From RUG14515 sp045117995 (GTDB lineage Bacteria > Bacillota_I > Bacilli_A > RFN20 > CAG-826): a stretch of 64,000 nt of DNA. The notes beneath the pieces are model-generated. The model was not told the DNA's origin and searched no databases. It saw only the letters and a list, made by a program, of their open reading frames with translations. The position numbers and the translations under genes are program-made. Positions 7,916 to 17,101 of the stretch are shown in pieces. The stretch spans positions 1 through 64,000 of the forward strand of contig JBGUOH010000003.1 in NCBI GenBank assembly GCA_045117995.1, in the 5' to 3' direction. Position 1 is the stretch's first letter. Each line of letters opens with the position of its first letter.

Positions 7916-9046
7916 ATGAAAAACGACTTAAATAAACATAAATTTATTGTTTTTGCTTTAGATCACTATAATCCGCTCGGCGCGATAAGAAGCCTTGGCG
8001 AAAAAGGAATTATGCCAATTTTTATTGCTGTTAAGCACAGAGTAGATATTGGTGTCAAAAGCAAATATTTATCTTCGGTGCATAAAGTTGATTCTGTCGA
8101 AGAAGGCTTTACTTTACTTATTAACAAATATGGACATGAGTCAGTTAAACCGTTTTTAATTACATGCGACGATAAAACAACAGGATACTTAGATGAAAGA
8201 TATGATGAGATAAAAGATAAGTTTATCTTTTTTAATGCCGGATCCAAAGGAAGAATCAGCGAGTATATGGATAAATTTAACATTCTCACAATTGCAAAAA
8301 AGCATGGTCTTGGAGTTCTTGAAACCAGAGTTATAAAAAACGGAGAAATCCCTTCTGATTTGGAATTTCCTATAATTACAAAATCTATTTCTCCTAACGT
8401 TGGAGGCTGGAAATCAGATGTCCACATTTGCAAAGATGCTGAGGAATTAAAGAACGCTTTCAAAGCAATTAAAAGTCCTCTTGTTTTAACGCAGAAATAC
8501 ATAGAAAAGAAGAACGAACTTTGCTTAGATGGCTTTTGCGCAAACAAGGGTAAGGATTTCTTTGTTGGGATTGCTTCGACATATAAATATCTAATTCCTG
8601 GCTATTACAGCCCATATATGGATGTCTTTGAGTTTAACAATAAAAAAGTATCTGATTCTTTAAGAAAAATGCTTCATGAAATTGGATTCGAGGGTGTTTT
8701 TTCAATTGAATTTTTGATTGATAGCAATGATGATTTGTGGTTCTTAGAAGTTAATTTTAGAAACTCTACGTGGAGCTATGCGTCTACTATTGCCGGCATG
8801 CCACTCCCTTATTTATGGGCAGAGGCAATGTATTTAAAAAAAGTGCCATCAAGTTTTTATAAGCATTTTGATAAATTTGAAGCGATGGTGGAGCCAATTG
8901 ATTACGGAAAAAGGGTTGACACTGGAAAAGTGTCTTTTGCTGAGTGGTTATATGATTTTAAACGTGCAAAATGCACCTATTATTATAACGAGCAAGACTT
9001 AGCTCCTTTTGATATTGTCATCGAACATTGGGATAATCTAAAATAA
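7916..9046 (+). CDS. ATP-grasp ligase
   Basis: A 376-residue carboxylate-amine ligase-like protein. An N-terminal Rossmann-like part (IVFALDHYNPLGAIRSL) precedes an ATP-grasp domain containing PIITKSISPNVGGWKSD and the metal-binding FLEVNFR (E-x-N). A full-length homologue is fused to the next gene product. Such enzymes join a carboxylate to an amine using ATP, so attachment of an amino acid or similar acid to a deacetylated amino sugar fits the context (inference). ATG 7892 is in frame upstream but overlaps the deacetylase gene; 7916 matches the start of the homologous domain. Confidence 0.75.
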   Translation: MKNDLNKHKFIVFALDHYNPLGAIRSLGEKGIMPIFIAVKHRVDIGVKSKYLSSVHKVDSVEEGFTLLINKYGHESVKPFLITCDDKTTGYLDERYDEIKDKFIFFNAGSKGRISEYMDKFNILTIAKKHGLGVLETRVIKNGEIPSDLEFPIITKSISPNVGGWKSDVHICKDAEELKNAFKAIKSPLVLTQKYIEKKNELCLDGFCANKGKDFFVGIASTYKYLIPGYYSPYMDVFEFNNKKVSDSLRKMLHEIGFEGVFSIEFLIDSNDDLWFLEVNFRNSTWSYASTIAGMPLPYLWAEAMYLKKVPSSFYKHFDKFEAMVEPIDYGKRVDTGKVSFAEWLYDFKRAKCTYYYNEQDLAPFDIVIEHWDNLK

Positions 9047-10770
9047 TGTATAAGCATTTTTTTAAACGCGTTCTAGATATCATAATCTCTTTATTTGGGA
9101 TTCTTATTTTTTTGCTTCCAATGGCTATAATTTCCATTATTATCAAATTGGATAGCAAAGGTCCTGTTTTGTTTAAACAGAAGAGATTGGGCAAAAACAA
9201 AAAGATTTTTACAATTTTAAAATTTCGCACAATGTGTGACCACGCCTACGAGCAAGGCGGTATTGCTACTTCTGAATCCGATAAGCGTATTACCAAGGTT
9301 GGAAAATTTCTAAGAAGAACTAGCCTTGACGAGATACCACAATTTTTCAATATTTTTGTTGGCCAAATGACTATTGTTGGCCCAAGACCTGTTTTAGATT
9401 GGGAATACGAAGAATTTGCACGACCAGAATATGAGGATAGATTTACAGTTAGACCAGCTTTGTTTGGAACCGTTGATGTCGTTGCGAGAAACGCTGATAG
9501 AGATACTCAGTTTAGGATGGATGCAGAATATGCAAATAGATGTACGTTTGCTTTGGATTTTGTCACATTTTTCAAAATTATAAAAGTTGTCTTGTCAGGG
9601 AAGGGTGTCTATAAGGACGAGAAAAAAGAAGAAATGTCAGACTCAATTCAAAATCACAAAGTTATCGTGTTTGCATTAGAGCACTATAATCCATTGGGTT
9701 TAATTAGGAGCTTAGGCGAAAATGGTATTAACCCCGTTTATTTTTCCATTAAAAGGCATCAAGAAGTAGCTACACATAGTAAATATATTTCTAGAATTTA
9801 TCGTGCAAATAGTGTTGAAGAAGGTTTTCAATTGCTGGTTAAAGAATTTGGTAACTACGATTACAACCATAGACCAATAGTTTTATTTTCCGATGATAAA
9901 TCAGTCGGTTACTTTGATTTGCACTACAATGAGATTAAGGATAAATTCATTTGTTACAGCGCTGGTAAACAAGGCAGGATAAATGAATTCATGGATAAAA
10001 AGAATATTTTGGAGATTGCCAAAAAGTATGGATTTAATGTTTTAGATTCGTTTGTCGTTAACAGAGGTGAAATCCCTGATAACCTGGTTTATCCAGTTAT
10101 CACAAAAGATATTTCTCCTAATTCTGGATCTTGGAAGTCTGACGTTTTTATTTGTCAAAATGAAGGCGAACTGATTAAAGCTTATGAAACCATAACAAGT
10201 CCACAAGTGTTGATTCAGAAATTCATAAATAAGAAAAATGAATACGCTTTAGAAGGTTTTTGTATTAATCGCGGTGAAGAAATGATGATTATTACTTCGT
10301 TGACATACAAATACCTGATAGAAGGATATTATTCTCCATATCACGACGTTATGCCTTTTAACGACAAAGAAATGGAAGAAAAGCTTAAAAAAATGTTTGA
10401 AGAGATTGGTTTCGAAGGAATATTTGAAGTCGAATTCCTCATCGATCAAGATGGAACCTATTATTTCTTGGAAACTAATTTTAGAGCCTCTGCTTGGAAC
10501 CACACTGGTTCTATAGCAGGAATGCCTCTTTCCTACCTTTGGGTTAAATCCACATTAGATGGAAGGATTGATGCTTCTTTTAAAAAGGACTTCGAACCAT
10601 TTACAGACATGTCGGAAGTCATCGATTACGGCAAACGCGTTGATGGTGGTAAGATTAGCCTTGCCCAGTGGCTTCTTGAATTCAAAAAAGCAAAAGGCAC
10701 ATATTTTTATGATTCCAACGATCCTGAACCATTCAAAGTGTTGTTTGATAGTTGGGAGGACTTTAAGTAA
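9046..10770 (+). CDS. Priming glycosyltransferase fused to ATP-grasp ligase
   Basis: 574 residues. Residues 1-195 are a small PglC/WcaJ-core phosphoglycosyl transferase: one membrane helix near 8-33, KFRTM, SLDEIPQFFNIFVGQMTIVGPRP. It transfers a sugar-phosphate from a UDP-sugar to undecaprenyl phosphate. Residues about 205-574 are an ATP-grasp ligase closely similar to the preceding gene product throughout (shared VEEGF, SKYLS/SKYIS, EIGFEG, YGKRVD, FLE.NFR). The translation is continuous with no frameshift. The stop of the previous gene overlaps this start (TAATG). Fusion suggests the ligase acts on the first lipid-linked sugar. Confidence 0.88.
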   Translation: MYKHFFKRVLDIIISLFGILIFLLPMAIISIIIKLDSKGPVLFKQKRLGKNKKIFTILKFRTMCDHAYEQGGIATSESDKRITKVGKFLRRTSLDEIPQFFNIFVGQMTIVGPRPVLDWEYEEFARPEYEDRFTVRPALFGTVDVVARNADRDTQFRMDAEYANRCTFALDFVTFFKIIKVVLSGKGVYKDEKKEEMSDSIQNHKVIVFALEHYNPLGLIRSLGENGINPVYFSIKRHQEVATHSKYISRIYRANSVEEGFQLLVKEFGNYDYNHRPIVLFSDDKSVGYFDLHYNEIKDKFICYSAGKQGRINEFMDKKNILEIAKKYGFNVLDSFVVNRGEIPDNLVYPVITKDISPNSGSWKSDVFICQNEGELIKAYETITSPQVLIQKFINKKNEYALEGFCINRGEEMMIITSLTYKYLIEGYYSPYHDVMPFNDKEMEEKLKKMFEEIGFEGIFEVEFLIDQDGTYYFLETNFRASAWNHTGSIAGMPLSYLWVKSTLDGRIDASFKKDFEPFTDMSEVIDYGKRVDGGKISLAQWLLEFKKAKGTYFYDSNDPEPFKVLFDSWEDFK

Positions 10771-11621
10771 TGAAGAGAGTGTTAATTGCTGGAGCTAATA
10801 GTTTTTTAGGCGATAACACTAGAGAATATCTTGAGCGCTATAGCGATTATTGTGTTGACGTATTGGATATGACTAATCCAAAATGGAGAGAAACCATGTT
10901 TTCACAATATGACGTGGTTTTTAATGTTTGTGCCATTGTCCATCGTCCTAACGAAAAGAACAAATCGCTCTACTTTGAGGTCAATCGTGACTTGGCGTTT
11001 GAAATTGCGTCTTTAGCAAAGAAATCCGGTGTCAAACAGTTTATTCAAACATCGACAAACGGTGTTTTTGGAATAGATGTTGGAATTATGACTGTAGAAT
11101 CTCTTTACAATCCGAAAACCCTTTATGAAACATCGAAGTATGAAGCTGATTGTTTGCTGGAAACTTTGAGAGATGAAACATTTAATGTATGTATCATCAG
11201 GCCGCCATTGATGTACGGCAATGGCTGCAAGGGTAATTTTCCAAAATTAGAAGAGTTTGCGTTGACAAAAAGTTTCTTCCCTTCTTTGAAAAATAAAAAA
11301 GATTTTATATATATTGAAAACATGGCTGATTTTGTTAAGTTTGCAATTGATAACAATCTTAACGAAATATGTTACCCTAGAGATCCTGTTGTCGCTTCTA
11401 CTTCTCAATTGGTTGAATTAATTGCAAAACTTAACAATCATAAAATGAGACTGATTAGCTTTTTTAATCCGTTTATAAAACTAATTTATAAGACTTCTCA
11501 TTCGTTAAGAGTTGTTTTTGGTGATTGCTATTTTGAAGGGGTAACATCTTCTATCAAATGGATTCCACCGTTTTCGTTAGAAGAAGCTTTAAAAAGAATG
11601 TACGAAGGAAAACATAAATGA
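10770..11621 (+). CDS. NAD(P)-dependent sugar reductase/epimerase (extended SDR)
   Basis: 283 residues with Rossmann motif AGANSFLG, QTSTNGVFG (catalytic Ser/Thr) and YETSK (Tyr/Lys). Membership in extended SDRs acting on nucleotide sugars is clear; the substrate is not. By analogy to WbpV/WbpK, it could reduce the 4-keto sugar made by the membrane dehydratase at 3990-5957 to UDP-QuiNAc or UDP-FucNAc, the substrate of the adjacent priming transferase. TAATG overlap with the upstream gene. Confidence 0.78.
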   Translation: MKRVLIAGANSFLGDNTREYLERYSDYCVDVLDMTNPKWRETMFSQYDVVFNVCAIVHRPNEKNKSLYFEVNRDLAFEIASLAKKSGVKQFIQTSTNGVFGIDVGIMTVESLYNPKTLYETSKYEADCLLETLRDETFNVCIIRPPLMYGNGCKGNFPKLEEFALTKSFFPSLKNKKDFIYIENMADFVKFAIDNNLNEICYPRDPVVASTSQLVELIAKLNNHKMRLISFFNPFIKLIYKTSHSLRVVFGDCYFEGVTSSIKWIPPFSLEEALKRMYEGKHK

Positions 11622-12820
11622 GAATAATGTACATTAACGATACAGGATTTGATTCACCCAATTCCAATAATCATTTAGTTTTATCAATGCTAACCAATTT
11701 TATGGCAGCTAACCATAGCGTATACTATGTTGGAAGTCATTCGGTTGGTCTTTTTCCGGACATACCAGAAGAGCTTCGCAGTTTTGACATTTTTGATTTT
11801 GACATCATTGAAAAACCAATTATTGAACGCAAAAATTTAGTCAAGAGGTATCTCACAGCGATTGCGTATGAGCGCCGCGCTAGAAGGAAATGGAAGAAGA
11901 AAATTAAAGAAGTGGATATTGTTATTGTTCAATCGCATTACACTGCATATTTCACTTTCAAGATGCTGAGTAAGTATAAAAAGAAAACTATTTTTAATAT
12001 TTATGATATATTCCCTGGAGCTACTTTTGAGTCTTCTGGCATGCATTCTAAAATGGTTTACAAAGTCTTTGCCACGCTTCAAAAATATATTTACAAACAT
12101 GCCAATCGTATTTTTACGCTTACCAATGATACTAGAAGTACTCTTTTGTCAATCGGAGTCGATGGCAAAAAAATCAGCATTATACCAAATTGGTTTGATG
12201 ATTCTAAAGTCAAAAAGACCAACTGCGACGCTTTTATGCAAGAGTTCAATCTATCTAAAACCAAAAAATATGTTCAATACGCTGGCCAAATTGGGATGTC
12301 GTATGACTTTTATTTTTTGCTTGACATAGCTGATTCATTAAGAAAAAGAGAAGACATTGTTTTCGAACTTGTTGGTGAAGGGCTTTATTTAGATGAATTA
12401 AAAAGTATTGTGGCGGAAAAGAAATTGTCAAACGTTATTTTTATTCCTTGGCAGCCACTAGAAAGACTATCAGAAGTCTATAGTTCTTGTATTTTGCAAG
12501 TGGTTCCTTTAAAAAGAGGCATCATATATAACTCGTACCCTAGTAAGATACTGCCATTGATGGGTTGTTCAAAAACAGCAATTGTTAGTGTCGATGAAGA
12601 TAGTTATTTCTATCGAGAAATGAATAAAAACAAAATCGTTTACTGTGTCCCTTTAAATGACGTAGAGGCGTTCAAAAACGCTGTGATAAAGATGTGCGAC
12701 GACGATGACTTACGTAAAAACTATGAAAAAAACGCTTATGCCTTTGCTACTACAAATTACACAGCAAAAATTAATACAGATAAGATGCTGAGCATCTTTA
12801 AGGATATGTTGGAGGAATAA
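11618..12820 (+). CDS. GT4 family glycosyltransferase
   Basis: 400 residues of GT-B fold. The N-terminal domain starts MRIMYINDTGFDSPNSNNH; the C-terminal domain holds QYAGQIGMSYDF, ELVGEGLYLDELK and VVPLKRGIIYNSYPSKILPLMG, corresponding to the donor-binding region of GT4 enzymes such as WbuB. It overlaps the upstream gene by ATGA. Likely a cytoplasmic enzyme extending the lipid-linked oligosaccharide; donor and acceptor cannot be told. Confidence 0.85.
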   Translation: MRIMYINDTGFDSPNSNNHLVLSMLTNFMAANHSVYYVGSHSVGLFPDIPEELRSFDIFDFDIIEKPIIERKNLVKRYLTAIAYERRARRKWKKKIKEVDIVIVQSHYTAYFTFKMLSKYKKKTIFNIYDIFPGATFESSGMHSKMVYKVFATLQKYIYKHANRIFTLTNDTRSTLLSIGVDGKKISIIPNWFDDSKVKKTNCDAFMQEFNLSKTKKYVQYAGQIGMSYDFYFLLDIADSLRKREDIVFELVGEGLYLDELKSIVAEKKLSNVIFIPWQPLERLSEVYSSCILQVVPLKRGIIYNSYPSKILPLMGCSKTAIVSVDEDSYFYREMNKNKIVYCVPLNDVEAFKNAVIKMCDDDDLRKNYEKNAYAFATTNYTAKINTDKMLSIFKDMLEE

Positions 12821-12825
12821 TAATT

Positions 12826-13851
12826 ATGTCTATCTTTAAAAACAAAATTCTACTCGTTACCGGAGGAACAGGTTCTTTTGGGAATACCATTGTAAACAGA
12901 TTTTTAACTTCAGATATCAAAGAAATAAGAATTGTTTCTAGAGACGAAAAGAAACAAGACGATATGCGACACATGTATCAAGAAAAATATCCAGAATATG
13001 CTTCTAAGATTAAATTTTACATTGGTGATGTTCGCGATTATAACTCTATAGTCGGGGCTTTTAAAGGAGTAGATTATGTTTTCCATGCTGCAGCATTAAA
13101 ACAAGTGCCATCTTGCGAATTCTACCCAATGGAAGCTGTAAAAACTAATATTATTGGTTCCAACAATGTAATTGATGCTTGTGTTGCGAACAACATTAAG
13201 AAAGCCATTTTTCTAAGTACAGATAAAGCAGCATATCCTGTCAATGCTATGGGTATGACAAAAGCTTTAATGGAAAAGAATGTTATTGCACGTAGTAGAC
13301 AAATGGGTAGCGGGGACCCAGTGTTATGCTTAACCCGATATGGTAATGTTATGGCTTCAAGAGGCTCTGTCATACCTCTTTTTTGTGAACAAATAGAAGA
13401 AGGCAGAGAATTAACTGTCACAAATCCAGAAATGACAAGATTTATGATGACGCTTAACGATGCAGTCGATCTTGTCCTTTTTGCTTTTGAAAATGGAGAA
13501 CAGGGAGATTTATTTGTCCAAAAAGCGCCTGCTGCAACAATAGAAACTTTAGCAAAAGCTATTCTTGAATTGAAGGAATCTAACGTTGGCTACAGAATTA
13601 TAGGGCCAAGACATGGTGAGAAACTATATGAGGTGCTTGTTACGAAGGAGGAAATGCTCCGTGCTGTCGATATGGGAGATTTCTACAAAGTATCTTCTGA
13701 TAGCCGTGATTTGAATTACGACAATCTTGAAAAAGGCAACAAGAAGATAGATTCAGACGAAGAATACCATTCTCACAACACCAGTAGATTAGATTTAAAC
13801 GGAATGAAAGAACTTCTTCGTAAACTTAAGCTCTTTGGAGGTCAGTATTAA
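12826..13851 (+). CDS. CapE-type UDP-GlcNAc 4,6-dehydratase/5-epimerase
   Basis: 341 residues, single SDR domain without membrane part (VTGGTGSFGN at the N-terminus). The catalytic segment LSTDKAAYPVNAMGMTK again has Met where most SDRs have Tyr, as described for CapE/FlaA1-like inverting dehydratases. It makes the 4-keto-6-deoxy-L-hexose intermediate from UDP-GlcNAc. The following gene supplies a reductase. Together they resemble the first two steps to UDP-L-RhaNAc, L-QuiNAc or L-FucNAc. Confidence 0.88.
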   Translation: MSIFKNKILLVTGGTGSFGNTIVNRFLTSDIKEIRIVSRDEKKQDDMRHMYQEKYPEYASKIKFYIGDVRDYNSIVGAFKGVDYVFHAAALKQVPSCEFYPMEAVKTNIIGSNNVIDACVANNIKKAIFLSTDKAAYPVNAMGMTKALMEKNVIARSRQMGSGDPVLCLTRYGNVMASRGSVIPLFCEQIEEGRELTVTNPEMTRFMMTLNDAVDLVLFAFENGEQGDLFVQKAPAATIETLAKAILELKESNVGYRIIGPRHGEKLYEVLVTKEEMLRAVDMGDFYKVSSDSRDLNYDNLEKGNKKIDSDEEYHSHNTSRLDLNGMKELLRKLKLFGGQY

Positions 13852-14714
13852 TGAAATTTCTTATCTGTGGCTGCAATGGCATGGCCGGCCATACCATTTC
13901 GTTATATCTCAAAGAAAATGGACACGATGTTTTTGGCTTCGATTTGCAGAAATCTTTTTTAATAAATTCTGTTGCTGGAGATGCCTTAGACAGGGAATTT
14001 ATTAAAAAACTCATTAAAGAAGGCAATTATGACACAATTATAAATTGTATAGGTATTCTTAATAAATCTGCAGAAGACCACAAGGCATTAGCCTCATATC
14101 TTAACTCTTATTTTCCGCATCTTCTTGCTGAATTAACCGAAGGAACGGATACCCAAGTCATTCATATGTCAACAGACTGTGTTTTTTCTGGAAAGAAGGG
14201 TCAATATAAGGAAACTGATTTTCAAGATGGCGAAACGTTCTATGACAGAAGCAAGGCGCTTGGTGAGTTAAATGATAGTAAAAATATCACCCTCCGCAAT
14301 TCAATAGTGGGCCCAGATATAAATCCGAAAGGGATCGGGCTGTTAAATTGGTTCTTGCAAGTGAATGGTGCGATAAATGGTTATACAAAAGCAATGTGGA
14401 CAGGACAAACAACTCTACAATTGGCCAAAACAATGGAATATGCCGCAAGGACAAGAGCTCATGGTTTAGTTAACGCTGTGCCAAGCAAACCAATTTCTAA
14501 ATACGAATTGTTGAAGTTGTTTAACAAATACATGAGAGATAATGAGATTCTTATCAATCCTATCGAAGGAATAAATGCCGATAAAAGCTTGGTAAGAACA
14601 AATTTTGAAATGAATTACGTTATCCCAGATTATGAGACGATGGTAAAAGAATTGGCAATATGGATAAAGCAACACAAGGAGTTATATCCACATTATTTTA
14701 ATGATTTGAAATGA
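13851..14714 (+). CDS. RmlD-like nucleotide-sugar reductase
   Basis: 287 residues. N-terminal Rossmann motif CGCNGMAGH, HMSTDCVFSG and YDRSK are the RmlD/WbvR-type active-site pieces. Expected to reduce the 4-keto product of the upstream CapE-like enzyme (start codon overlaps its stop, TAATG). No WecB/CapG-like 2-epimerase is in the window, so the end product may be the un-epimerised sugar (L-RhaNAc type), or the epimerase is elsewhere. Confidence 0.8.
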   Translation: MKFLICGCNGMAGHTISLYLKENGHDVFGFDLQKSFLINSVAGDALDREFIKKLIKEGNYDTIINCIGILNKSAEDHKALASYLNSYFPHLLAELTEGTDTQVIHMSTDCVFSGKKGQYKETDFQDGETFYDRSKALGELNDSKNITLRNSIVGPDINPKGIGLLNWFLQVNGAINGYTKAMWTGQTTLQLAKTMEYAARTRAHGLVNAVPSKPISKYELLKLFNKYMRDNEILINPIEGINADKSLVRTNFEMNYVIPDYETMVKELAIWIKQHKELYPHYFNDLK

Positions 14715-15841
14715 GAATATTGATTTTAAGATTAAATACTAGCAATTTTGGCAAAATAGGGACATATAACGTTCAAGAAGTTGGACTCGCAAAAGCTTTG
14801 ATTAATCGCGGACACAGTGTTGAAGTTATTTTTTTGAATAAAAAAACAAACAAGATTGTTGAAGATAAGGAATACAATTTTGTTCATTATTTGCCACATC
14901 TATCTTTTGGAATACATGGTATTTTTAAAGTATCATCTCTCGGATTATTTAATCCTGAGATGATTATAATGTGGTCGGATAATCAACTATGGGCAAAAAA
15001 CGTCATTAAATGGAGTAAAAAACACAATGTCCCAGTAGTCCAATATTTTGGAGGCGTATTATCTGATAATCCAAAGTTTCTTCATCAATTTTACACCAAA
15101 CTCATTTTATGGAGAAATAGAAGATCTTACTCGTACTCGATAAACGTTGCCAAAACAAAACGCGTAGAAAACGAGTTGGTGAAACACAGAATTAATAGCT
15201 CTGGTGTTATAAGTATTGGCATTGACATGACTCTTATGTCTGAAAAAAAGGCAATAGATTATAAAGAAAGAAAAAAATTAGGCTTTGAGGCAGAAGACAA
15301 GATTATTTTGTTTGTCGGACGCATGGATACTGAAAAAAAACCTTTTTTTGCTTGTGATGTCTTGAAAGAATTAGTAAAGGAAGACTCGAGCTTCAAAATG
15401 ATTATGATTGGAGATGGCAAACTCTCTGATCAAATTGATTTATATATCAAAGAAAACGATTTAGCTAATAATGTTTTCCATATTAGAAGAGTCCCGTATA
15501 CTTCTATTTATAAATACATGGTTTCATCAAATTGCTTTATTAATATGTCTGAAATAGAAATATTTGGAATGGCTATTTTAGAGGCTATGTATTATGGATT
15601 ACCAGTTGTTGTTCATTCTGCTCCTGGCCCAAATGATTTTGTAATTGATTCTTTTAACGGTCATATTTTAGATAATTATAGTGTCAGCGATTGGTGTCAA
15701 CGCATTCTTGCTACTATCAAAAATAGGGGAGATATCTCAAAAAACGCCATCGAAACCATTTTAAATATTTATAATTGGGATGTAATCGCAAACAAATTTA
15801 TGGATTTTGGTGAGTGTAAAAACTTTAATAACCAACGCTAG
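14711..15841 (+). CDS. GT4 family glycosyltransferase
   Basis: 376 residues. GT-B features: N-terminal RLNTSNFGKIGTYNVQEVGL (a typical G-x-x-x..E loop), and in the C-terminal half LFVGRMDTEKKP, MIGDGKLSDQ and E..IFGMAILEAMYYGLPVV, the E-x7-E donor motif of GT4. Cytoplasmic. It overlaps the reductase stop by ATGA. Linkage unknown. Confidence 0.88.
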   Translation: MRILILRLNTSNFGKIGTYNVQEVGLAKALINRGHSVEVIFLNKKTNKIVEDKEYNFVHYLPHLSFGIHGIFKVSSLGLFNPEMIIMWSDNQLWAKNVIKWSKKHNVPVVQYFGGVLSDNPKFLHQFYTKLILWRNRRSYSYSINVAKTKRVENELVKHRINSSGVISIGIDMTLMSEKKAIDYKERKKLGFEAEDKIILFVGRMDTEKKPFFACDVLKELVKEDSSFKMIMIGDGKLSDQIDLYIKENDLANNVFHIRRVPYTSIYKYMVSSNCFINMSEIEIFGMAILEAMYYGLPVVVHSAPGPNDFVIDSFNGHILDNYSVSDWCQRILATIKNRGDISKNAIETILNIYNWDVIANKFMDFGECKNFNNQR

Positions 15842-15859
15842 TATAGTTAGGAGTTTTTT

Positions 15860-17101
15860 GTGAAAGTCATTGTTTTTTTTCAATCGGCAAGATTCGGAAA
15901 TCACGTACACCCTTTTCTAATCGACGAAGTTAAAGGCTTTTTAAAGAGGGGCCACTCTGTTAGCATTGTTTGCGAAAAAGAACCAATTGATTACTCAGAG
16001 TTATCAATGCTTGAGAATGTCACTATTTGCTTTTTTAAAAAGAGAATCATTCCAGCTTTTATTAGTTCACTGGTTTTTATGTTTAACAAATATGTTAGGG
16101 AAGAGATAAAGATTTCACTGAAAACCAAGAGATTTGGCTTTTCTTATCTCCGTGACTATTTCAGAATATCTATGATTGGGTTTATGATGTATTCTCGCTC
16201 AAAAAAATTGTTAAAAGCAACTGGTAGTAATGTAGTCCTAGACTCATATTGGTTTTCTAATGGAGCCGTCGCTGCGGCTTTGTTAAAAAGAAAATGGAAG
16301 GATAAATGCGTAGCCTTCAGCCGAGCCCACTCCTTTGAAATTGATCCCCTTAAGAACAAGTTTTGCTTCTTTGAACTTAAAAACTTTACATATCAGTATC
16401 TCGATTTTGTCGGCTTTATTTCTGAATATGGGCGCAATTTTTTTATTTCCGAAATATTAAAAATGTATAAAAACAATAACTCTAATAAATGTTTACTATA
16501 CAGATTGGGTACTGGTAAATCTAGCGATTCGCTCAATCCTAGACGTGCTGATAATAATTGTGTGACAATCGTGAGTTGCTCAAGAATCGCTCCTGAAAAA
16601 AGAGTAGAATTAATTGCCAAGGTTTTAACTTCTTTTTCCGGCCTTGATGTTACATGGTACCATTTTGGGCCAGGTAGAACTGATGATATATTAGAAATTG
16701 TAAAAGCCTCTGGCTCAAGTATCAAATGCATGATGATGGGCGATTGTACCAATCAATTTATCCACAACTTTTACAAAAACAATCATGTTGATTGCTTTAT
16801 GAATCTCAGCATTTCAGAAGGAATTCCTGTTAGCATTATGGAAGCTTTTTCGTATGGAATACCATGCATAGCGACTCCTATTGGTGGAATTCCAGAAATA
16901 GTTGAAGATAATTATAATGGCTTTTTGATAAGCGAGAGCGCTAATGCTTCTTTGATTATAGAAAAAATTAAAAATCTTTTATCAAATGAATTGTATAGAA
17001 AAAACGCTTTTCATACGTGGTCCACAAAATATGACTTTGAGAGCAATTTTGATTTGCTCTGTGAGGAAATAAATAGACAGTTTATTGATTATGAAAAATA
17101 A
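15860..17101 (+). CDS. GT4 family glycosyltransferase
   Basis: 413 residues, starting at GTG with TTAGGAG 6 nt upstream. C-terminal GT4 signature: SCSRIAPEKRVELIAK and SEGIPVSIMEAFSYGIPCIATPIGGIPEIV, containing the E-x7-E pair. N-terminal region less conserved. Third of three GT4 genes in the operon, consistent with a repeat unit of about four sugars counting the primer. Confidence 0.88.
   Translation: MKVIVFFQSARFGNHVHPFLIDEVKGFLKRGHSVSIVCEKEPIDYSELSMLENVTICFFKKRIIPAFISSLVFMFNKYVREEIKISLKTKRFGFSYLRDYFRISMIGFMMYSRSKKLLKATGSNVVLDSYWFSNGAVAAALLKRKWKDKCVAFSRAHSFEIDPLKNKFCFFELKNFTYQYLDFVGFISEYGRNFFISEILKMYKNNNSNKCLLYRLGTGKSSDSLNPRRADNNCVTIVSCSRIAPEKRVELIAKVLTSFSGLDVTWYHFGPGRTDDILEIVKASGSSIKCMMMGDCTNQFIHNFYKNNHVDCFMNLSISEGIPVSIMEAFSYGIPCIATPIGGIPEIVEDNYNGFLISESANASLIIEKIKNLLSNELYRKNAFHTWSTKYDFESNFDLLCEEINRQFIDYEK

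Noticed and set aside
7966..8547. 193-codon open frame on the minus strand
   Set aside because: It is antisense to the ATP-grasp gene, has no family features and reflects codon bias of the real gene.
17085..17090. TTG start for the polymerase
   Set aside because: ATG 17091 gives essentially the same protein; no ribosome binding site favours the TTG.
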